Origin: Bedellia somnulentella
Lineage: Eukaryota > Arthropoda > Insecta > Lepidoptera > Bedelliidae
DNA: 64,000 bases
NCBI GenBank assembly: GCA_963576735.1
Contig: OY755171.1
Location: forward strand, 4,340,001 to 4,404,000
Reading direction: 5' to 3'
Shown: in pieces, positions 57,218 through 64,000 of the stretch
How the letters are laid out: each line of letters starts with the position of its first letter
How positions within the stretch are numbered: the stretch's first letter is position 1
Position numbers and translations under genes: made by a program
The notes under the pieces: model-generated
What the model was told of the DNA's origin: nothing
Databases searched by the model: none
Seen by the model: the letters and a program-made list of their open reading frames with translations, nothing else

Positions 57218-57640
57218 CTGATACTTCTGAACACCACGTGAAACTTTTATCGAATAATGTCCAAAGCCCTCACATTCTGCTTGGATCGCCTATTTTGTAC
57301 TTATACACTGTCAAATGACTATGTACCATTTAGCCATGAAGGTTTTCTCGCACCAGTAACTACCATAATAAACTGACCACACATATGACTTGAAATAAGA
57401 CACATGGTATAGGCTGACTCAGGATTGGGGCTCACACTTGTCTTTATTTAGAGCGGTGGTCTTCCCTAATAAATAAAGGAAAGAAAAATTTCGACACAGG
57501 CGGGAATTGAACCCGCGACCTCGGGTCTCGGGTTCAATTCCTCTCGACTTTATTTATTCTTTATTTATTAGTAATAATCCCCACATTAGGTTTTCATGAA
57601 CAAAAAGATTTAAATTCGGTGGTCTTCCCACTGAATAAGG
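57218..57640 (-). mobile_element. Old SINE-A split by a SINE-C
   Basis: Decayed minus-strand SINE-A ('gatacttctgaacaccacgtg', 'accacacatatgactt', 'ttcccactgaat'). A palindromic SINE-C is inserted in its box A region. Confidence 0.7.
57467..57616. mobile_element. SINE-C, palindromic (snap-back) copy
   Basis: Body and head in minus orientation, centre at 'ctcgggtctcggg', then partial head, body and full tail in plus orientation. A 13-bp duplication 'cggtggtcttccc' flanks it (57454-57466 and 57617-57629). Confidence 0.85.
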
Positions 57641-58439
57641 AAGAAAACGGAAGATCTTCCGCCATGCGGTGGTATACCTGGGGACCATCCAACTTTATTC
57701 AGTTGGAAATTGTATATAAGCTAAGTACCTTAGAAACTTCGATATCGGGATGCAAGATTTGTATGGCGAATCTCGATGACGAGTGTAACGTATATTGCTT
57801 GGTTACATGTTGCTGTGGAATTTGATTATTCTTGCACTGTCAGCGTTTCTTTGTAGTGTGCGTCATTGTGTACTGGTAGCGCGTCGCTACAGAGTACTTT
57901 ATAGTGTGATTTAAGAATTTAAACGAAGCCCAATTGCCACGATAGCACTACTAACATCTATAAAAGTAATGTTTTGAGAATAACTAAGATATTTGTATTA
58001 TAAATAAATAAAATCAAAAGTAGATTGTGATTAGATGACGAATCCTTACTGATAGATGAACCATTCAAACCTTTACTTCATCTTTGTATTGAGAAATGGA
58101 ATGAAATAAGAATTTTCACTCGCCACCCATTTTGATATTATCATATTTATTTAATGGAAGGTGTTTAATGAAAAACTCAAGGGTGTAAAATTAAGTATGA
58201 CTGGCATAATTTATGGAAAGAAAAGCTAATAGCTTCCTCACCAATCCAACCATTCCTCAAATTAGTAAAGCAAAAACAGCTTTTTTTAAAAATCATGTTT
58301 ATTAATTCACTGTTATGATAAAGACGCTATTGATGGCATGAAATGTAAATACCGCTTGTACCTACAGACTTTATCTTGTTTTTTTTGTTTAAAGCAATTT
58401 AATCCATGTTTTTTATCCATCTATAGTATAGTTTTTTAT
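57641..58439. other. No gene recognised
   Basis: Short plus-strand frame at 57619-57825 has no family resemblance. The rest is AT-rich. Confidence 0.45.
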
Positions 58440-58575
58440 ACCCAAGGCTATAAATTTCCTTAGGCGGATAGCCATAGGTTCGGAAATAATTATGTCTCAG
58501 CCATTTGTGTAAGTAGATTTGGGAAAAAGATAGTAAATTAAACTATCGTTGGTGGTAAATCTCCAGCTATATATA
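58440..58575 (-). mobile_element. Decayed SINE-B
   Basis: 'cccaaggctataaat', 'gccataggttcgg', 'gatagtaaattaaac', 'ttggtggtaaatctcca' follow the SINE-B order. Confidence 0.55.
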
Positions 58576-58627
58576 CGTATTAATTTTATGTTTTTTGAAA
58601 ATAATGTGTCATTTTTATATTCTAGTT

Positions 58628-58772
58628 TTCAGAGTTTTGTTTAGACAGTGCATTCCAGTGATGGGAGAAGACTTCTTGCTATTCCGAATACTCTATCGCA
58701 TGAATAAAAACAACTTGGCCTTGTGGGCTACCACACGATGTTGTCTCTCGCTGAGCTATCACTTAAAAGGCT
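58628..58772 (-). mobile_element. Decayed SINE-A
   Basis: 'gttttgtttagacagtgcattcc', 'ggccttgtgggctacc' and 'cgatgttgtctctcgctgagctatcac' follow SINE-A with many changes. Confidence 0.5.
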
Positions 58773-58854
58773 AAAATGTAGTAAAATAAATGTGAACATA
58801 CTTTATATATAATTAGACTTTTTGTGTATGGAACCTTATTGTGGTATTGTGGTA

Positions 58855-58935
58855 TTGTGGGGATAATTTAAGAATCAATATACCCGTATGTTGTGGGTTC
58901 GAGTCCCTCTGGTGTCGAAAATTTTCTTTCCTTAA
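58855..58935 (+). repeat. tRNA-like SINE-C-type head relic
   Basis: Box B-like 'gggttcgagtccc', then 'ggtgtcgaaaattttctttcctt' as in SINE-C. The 5' half is replaced by 'gtattgtg' repeats. Confidence 0.5.
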
Positions 58936-60107
58936 TCGATTACTTTAATTATGTCTAATGAATTTTCACGTCTCACTTAAAAACACAGGATAAACAAAAT
59001 TTATATTTGTATGAAATGAATGTCAATGGCAGGTTGAGTCAGAAGGCTTTCGAGCTACCAAAAATGTTCAATAAAGGCTCTATTTCGATTCAGCTTCAAG
59101 TATTGCCTAGTTAACTATATATTCGTTTTTTTCTGAAGTTTATCTAGTCAGGATAAAGTATGGGAAAAAAATCCTCCTTGGAAAGCTGTTCACAACCACG
59201 GTAGCTCAAGATCAGTCGCTGAAAAATATTTAGAATTAGCTATTTCTGTCAATTGGCATCCATCGGCCGAAACTGATGAATATTCATGACATCATTGAAA
59301 TACCAGGAAATTCTTAAAAGGTACCAATTACACAAGTCAGAGCCGTCCACCACCGAACGCCCTAAAACCGCTGCATCACTCTCCGTCAGAAAATTTTAAA
59401 CAGTACGAGCGAAATGAAGTGGCCTGCAAGTTTATCCGCAGCTGAATGCTTTAGACGTGACGTAATCAATCAAAAATGGCGCTCAGTCATGAATAATTCG
59501 GCTCTTGACGCGACGAAACAAGGACCTTGATAAATAGCTTCAAGATTCTACGCAAACTTTGCCTTAGTACAGCGGAGCTGGTTGACTAACAAACTCTTTT
59601 GACTGGTTCATTTGCGTTCGAAATTGATATCTTAATCTTTTTTGACGTCTTTGCAATTTCAAACTACGGAAATTAGAAATTTCTGGATTGTTTAGTTTCT
59701 GACTTAAAGTAAAGATTCAGTATTGATCCTTGTTTCTTAGCCTACATTGATTTATTTACATTTATAAAACGCAAAGGTGTAACCGAGTAATAGACTATCG
59801 AAAAGGTAGACAGATTCAAGTAATTATTTTTCCGCTGATGTAATGTGAAGAATAGGGAAAAGACTCAAACATTGAAATTGAATATCTCCAAAGGGGTTGG
59901 CAGAGAAGGCTGGGGAAAACAAAGAGTTACTATTACCTCTTCGTACCCTTTATATGTTTTACTATCACCATACAGCCTATTTTTAATTCTTAAGCTACCC
60001 ACATACCTATATATAGCAAATAATATATATCATATAAGCTATTGGAATTTTAAAGGCATAAGTACGACTTTCTTAAAAAATATTAATTTGAATTCTTTAA
60101 ACTTACA
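58936..60107. other. Unrecognised, with a less AT-rich part
   Basis: 59140-59600 is less AT-rich, has no repeat match in the window and no open frame; it might be conserved non-coding host sequence. The rest is AT-rich. Confidence 0.4.
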
Positions 60108-60350
60108 TACATATACTCACGGCTATAAATACCTGGATGGGGTAGCCAAAGCTAAGGAATCAGAAATTCCTCATCCACTTTTGGAAAGTTAAGTGGGGAA
60201 AGGATGGTAAAATAAAGGTTGTTGCTGATGGGTCTCCAACCTCATCGCCCAAAAATCCCTTAAAAGCCCCAATACCTTTAGTCGCCTCTTACGTACACCT
60301 ACCGGAAGAAATGGAGTAGTGCTATTTTAAACCAACACTATACAGCAGAT
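60108..60350 (-). mobile_element. SINE-B copy
   Basis: Minus orientation, near full length: 'catactcacggctataaatacc' to 'aaccaacactatacagc'. Confidence 0.83.
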
Positions 60351-60954
60351 TTCACATTACAATTCTTTAAACTTCACATTACAAAAATACTTTAGCTAAT
60401 TCTGGGAAAATCCAAGTGAAAATATGTTCTTAAACTAGCATATTTCAAAGGCGTGAAATACAATACCAGTAGATACATATAACAAAGTCGCGGGGGCAAA
60501 GTAAGAGGGTTCGTTTGTCAAGTAGCAAGAATGTAAACATAGGCTGAGCAAAGCGAGCATAGAATACCTTAAACACACAAGTCGTCTTAACTATCGCGAG
60601 GCATTTAAATGAGAAAATACCTTATTCTGAACCTCCTACGGGCGAATTTAGATTCACATCGCAAGGAATAGAAAGAAGGTTAGATGTTCATATTCCTATT
60701 TACAATGACTTGACAGGTTAGAGAAGATTAATTAAAAATATTGTTTTTTTTATAAGGAAGGATCATGTTTTACGTCATATAAGTAAGTATATATGTAAAG
60801 GGTAAGGTCAGCTTTAATTCACTACACTGCATTGTCCCTCCACATAAAAGGTGAGATGAGAAAGCTTTTCATAAAAAGGATTACAACAGTTTTTATTATA
60901 TGCAGTCAAAACTATTATAACGATGTATATGAATGAGTACGCACATAAATACAT
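60351..60954. other. No gene recognised
   Basis: AT-rich; nothing supported. Confidence 0.5.
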
Positions 60955-61233
60955 ACTATGCTCACGGCTATAAATCCCTAGAAGGGGCAGCCAGAGCTCC
61001 GGAATGAGAAATTCCTCAGCCACTTTTGGGATTTGAGTGGCACATCGCCCAAAAATCACATTTAAAGCCCAATACTCTAACGCCCGATTTCTGAAATGAG
61101 TATTCCAGCTGAGAACAACTTAAGTATCGTTCTGTCGCATTTAAATCTTAACAACTGAATGAGACAAAACGATACTTAAGTCGTTCTTAGCTTGAATACT
61201 TAATTCAGAAATCGGGAGTAAGTCGCCTTTTAT
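60955..61233 (-). mobile_element. SINE-B split by a MITE
   Basis: Minus orientation, internal deletion, interrupted at 'actctaa' and resumed at 'taagtcgcctttta'. Confidence 0.75.
61080..61217. mobile_element. Small MITE with 'cccgatttctgaa' ends
   Basis: Left 'cccgatttctgaa' and right 'ttcagaaatcggg' are inverted. The inner arms ('acttaagtatcgtt' and 'aacgatacttaagt') also pair. 'taa' occurs on both sides, compatible with the 3-bp duplication of PIF/Harbinger-type elements. Confidence 0.7.
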
Positions 61234-61384
61234 TTATTTACTCACAGCACAAGTATAATTCACAATTATAAGATAATATTAACATAGGCCAATTAAGAGC
61301 TTTTATTTTGTGGTTGGTAATCATAATCAATCAATCCACACAGCTATATAAATGAGTATACGGTAAATATACGTATATTCTACC

Positions 61385-61978
61385 AGCTTATTCCGTTTAT
61401 CCACCCTAAAAAATCCTCCCTAAGTCGGATATTCGGAAACGCATGTCCGATTATCCACCCTGAACGGGGTGGATAATCGGAATTCATAATAAAATGTTTC
61501 TTCCGATTTTGTACCCCAAGTACAGTCATTCACAGAAAGAAACTCGTAACAAAAAATAACAAAATTAAAACTTGGGGTTTTTTCACCACTGACACACAAT
61601 AACAGATAAATTATTACTTAATTGATCGCACGCAAAGACTAGGTACGTTATAAAAAAATAATTTATAAATTTTGCAATATTTCCAGAAAATTACCAATAC
61701 TTATTTCATTATTAAGTAGACGTAGTTGCATTTCCTGGATAAACTCGTCCCTTTTAATGTATGTTTGAAACCATTTTATAAATTTTTTTGCTGCAGTTTG
61801 CTGGGTTTGTTTTGTGAATGTTTCTGTAAATGAATGTACGTAGGCAGGGTAGAAAATCGGAAGAAACATTTGATTATGAATTCCGATTATCCACCCCGTT
61901 CAGGGTGGATAATCGGACATGCGTTTCTGAATATCCGACTTAGGGAGGATTTTTTAGGGTGGATAAACGGAATAAGCC
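61385..61978. mobile_element. Long-inverted-repeat element, 594 bp, copy 2
   Basis: Ends 'gcttattccg' and 'cggaataagc', with the same arms as 28903-29329 and a longer centre. An 8-bp duplication 'attctacc' flanks it (61377-61384 and 61979-61986). The centre has a minus-strand frame (61663-61869) reading 'KKFIKWFQTYIKRDEF', possibly a leftover of a longer coding element; no family recognised. Confidence 0.85.
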
Positions 61979-61986
61979 ATTCTACC

Positions 61987-62242
61987 ATAGTTTTGAATTT
62001 TGTGTGTCGTCTGGCTATCTGTTTGCTTCGGCTAATCCCCGAAAAACCCGAAGTGGTCCGCTAGTCCAATAAACGAGCAAAAGTTTTTAAGGAAATTTGT
62101 CTGAATTAATAGAAAATACGAGAGAGAAAAATATCGAATCACTGGAATATTATATTGCTTGAGTGTACTTATATTTTTGATTGTTACTAATAATGAGCAT
62201 TTCATGAACAAAATATCCTAATTATTTTTGACTGTTGTTTAT
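61987..62242. other. Spacer
   Basis: Nothing recognised. Confidence 0.4.
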
Positions 62243-62492
62243 GCCGTGTAGTGTCGGCTTAGAATAACACTACCCCACTTCTACCCGTGGGTGATCGTAA
62301 GAGACGACTAAGGGTATAGGGGCTTTTTAAGTCATTTTTGGGCGATGTGGTTGGAGACCCGTCACCAAAAACATTTATTATTACCATCTTTTCCCACATC
62401 AACATCTAAAAGTGGCTGAGGAATTTCTCATTCCAAAGCTCTGGCTACCCCTTCTAGGCATTTATAGCCGTGAGTATATGTATGTATGTATC
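62243..62492 (+). mobile_element. SINE-B copy, near full length
   Basis: All blocks from 'ccgtgtagtgtcggctta' to 'agccgtgagtatatgtatgtatg'. One of the best-preserved copies here. Confidence 0.88.
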
Positions 62493-62976
62493 CCATTATT
62501 CTGACAAGGTTTGCCAAGATTAAATTAATTTAAATGATTCATTAAAAAAAAATAGTTTTAAAGAGCTGAGTAACACGCATACTCGTATAAGGTGAAAATC
62601 ATAAAAAAGCTGTGTCACGCTTTTTCATAATTTTTACCATATATTGGAATTAATTTATACTTTTAAGTTAAATGTGGGTATAAGGGATCTGGGATTTGGG
62701 TATATATTTACGTATTTATGGAACATTATATTACAAGTCCAGTATTTCTGAAAGTCTATCATCTAAGTGATCTCTGCGCTAAGAAGGAATGCGGCAGCAC
62801 TGTGATATGCTAAGCAAACGCTAGGCAAACAAATTGGCCTCGACTTGTACATGCAACTTTGAGGATGCCTGAATTCAGCTTGCTATTGTGTTAGTAAGGA
62901 AATGCGTTTGCTGTATACTTTTATTTGGCCGCAGTTTTGGGAATATTTGGATTCCTATTAAAGCGAATGTTTGAGT
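62493..62976. other. No gene recognised
   Basis: AT-rich; nothing supported. Confidence 0.5.
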
Positions 62977-63150
62977 ATGACAGTGTATTCGTACAAAACG
63001 GCGATAGGCCTGCCCCCAATCACGTGAGTACACTGTCTAAGCAAAACGTGGGTACCTTCTCTGGGAACTAGATGGCGCTGCCATGTGAGTTCAGAAGTAT
63101 TGATACCTCTGCCAACCCCTTTGGGTATAAACGGCGTAAACGTTTATGTT
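62977..63150 (+). mobile_element. SINE-A, second subfamily, 5'-truncated
   Basis: From 'tatgacagtgtattcgtac' to 'cgtttatgtttatt'; has the 'aactagatggcgctgcc' block of the second subfamily. Confidence 0.82.
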
Positions 63151-63324
63151 TATTACGAATGTTTGAGTACCAAATATGAGTTAGTCAAATACGGCATTTC
63201 AAGACGTTTTCAGGTCAAAATAAAATGATTTGAAATATGTTGTGTGATTAAGCTTCATGAATTTGATTCATGAGTTCAGAATGTTATTTTTTATTGATTA
63301 TCGGGATTGTAGGAATAGTCATAG

Positions 63325-63482
63325 TCTATGCACGTATCACCTGATTATCCGAAAATTAAGATGATTCCGTGCTTCGGAGGGCACGTTAAGCCGTCGTTCC
63401 CGGCTACTATCACGGTATCATTCGTTAGTCTGCCAACCCTCAATTGGCCAGCATGGTGGACTAAGGCCAAATCAGCTCTAAG
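63325..63482 (-). repeat. Dispersed repeat E
   Basis: Inverted relative to the other two copies: 'cctgattatccgaaaatt', 'ggcacgttaagccgtcg', 'ctgccaaccctcaattgg'. Confidence 0.68.
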
Positions 63483-63671
63483 GACACAGAAAGCTAGTCA
63501 ACCATCTACTAAGCCACGAACGTTGTCGCGTAAGTGAAAATGCATGAACACTGAACCAGTGGTATGTTAATATGTCTTAATTAAATTTAGCGTTGATGCT
63601 CGAACGTAATTACATGAAGGTTCTTTTGCTGTTACTATAAATCTGTGTTTACGCTGCACAACATTCCACAA

Positions 63672-63905
63672 TGTGTAGTTTCGGCTTAGAATAGCACTAC
63701 CCCATATTTTCCGAAGGGTGTACGTAAGAGGCGACTAACGGTATTGGTGTTTTTAAGGGATTTTTGGGCGATACGGCTGAAGACCCATCACCAACAACCT
63801 TTATTTCACCATCTCTTCCCTACGCAACTTTTAAAAATGACTGAGGAATTTCTCATTCCCTACTGGCTACCTCTTCAAGGGATTTATAATCGTGAGTATA
63901 TGTAC
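63672..63905 (+). mobile_element. SINE-B copy
   Basis: Near full length from 'gtgtagtttcggcttag' to 'atcgtgagtatatgtacg'. Confidence 0.83.
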
Positions 63906-64000
63906 GTCTGTAATATTCCACAAACACTGAGTAATGGTATAGCCTAGTTTATATGAGCATAGCGCTCATACTTTGCTAAATTTTATTTTGTTTTATTTCA

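Overview
This is a eukaryotic, AT-rich, intron- or intergene-like stretch. I read it as lepidopteran (moth or butterfly): the recognisable content is almost entirely transposable elements of kinds I know from Lepidoptera (a Helentron with its nonautonomous relatives, RTE-like and Jockey-like LINE pieces, tRNA-derived SINEs, mariner, foldback elements). I find no bacterial-style operons, rRNA or CRISPR, and no host gene I can name. At most there is one possible signal-peptide exon and one short unassigned ORF near 43.3-43.8 kb. Family names SINE-A, -B and -C are labels for this annotation only.

Region 0.6-10.2 kb is a nest of elements. A SINE-B copy (611-728 plus 10000-10157, 10-bp target duplication) is split by a 9.27-kb unit with 93-bp terminal inverted repeats and a near-perfect 8-bp target duplication. 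Inside that unit sit a SINE-A copy, an RTE-like LINE end and a nearly complete Helentron (about 1391-9312). The Helentron codes for a Ulp1-type protease, an HUH Rep nuclease, a PIF1-type helicase and an endonuclease (EEP) domain. Its single reading frame is broken only by a 165-bp SINE-A insertion whose 12-bp target duplication is still visible.

Region 11-27 kb holds scattered SINEs, a PIF1-like helicase relic beside a 185-bp perfect-arm palindrome, a 5'-truncated Jockey-like LINE, a relic of another RTE-like LINE and a Helentron-related nonautonomous element. Region 27-34 kb has a palindromic SINE-C, a mariner relic cut by a long-inverted-repeat element, and a less AT-rich island. Region 34-45 kb is sparse. 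Region 45-54.5 kb has the longest RTE-like LINE copy (48.4-50.3 kb, minus strand) and a SINE-A whose tail has grown into an 89-unit array of an 11-bp repeat. Region 54.5-64 kb repeats the same families.

The families are linked. SINE-B ends in the same sequence and tetranucleotide tail as the RTE-like LINE, so that LINE is its probable mobilising partner. The Helentron is the probable source of rolling-circle activity for related nonautonomous copies, although this copy is interrupted. Boundaries of old copies are approximate, since they were read by eye.
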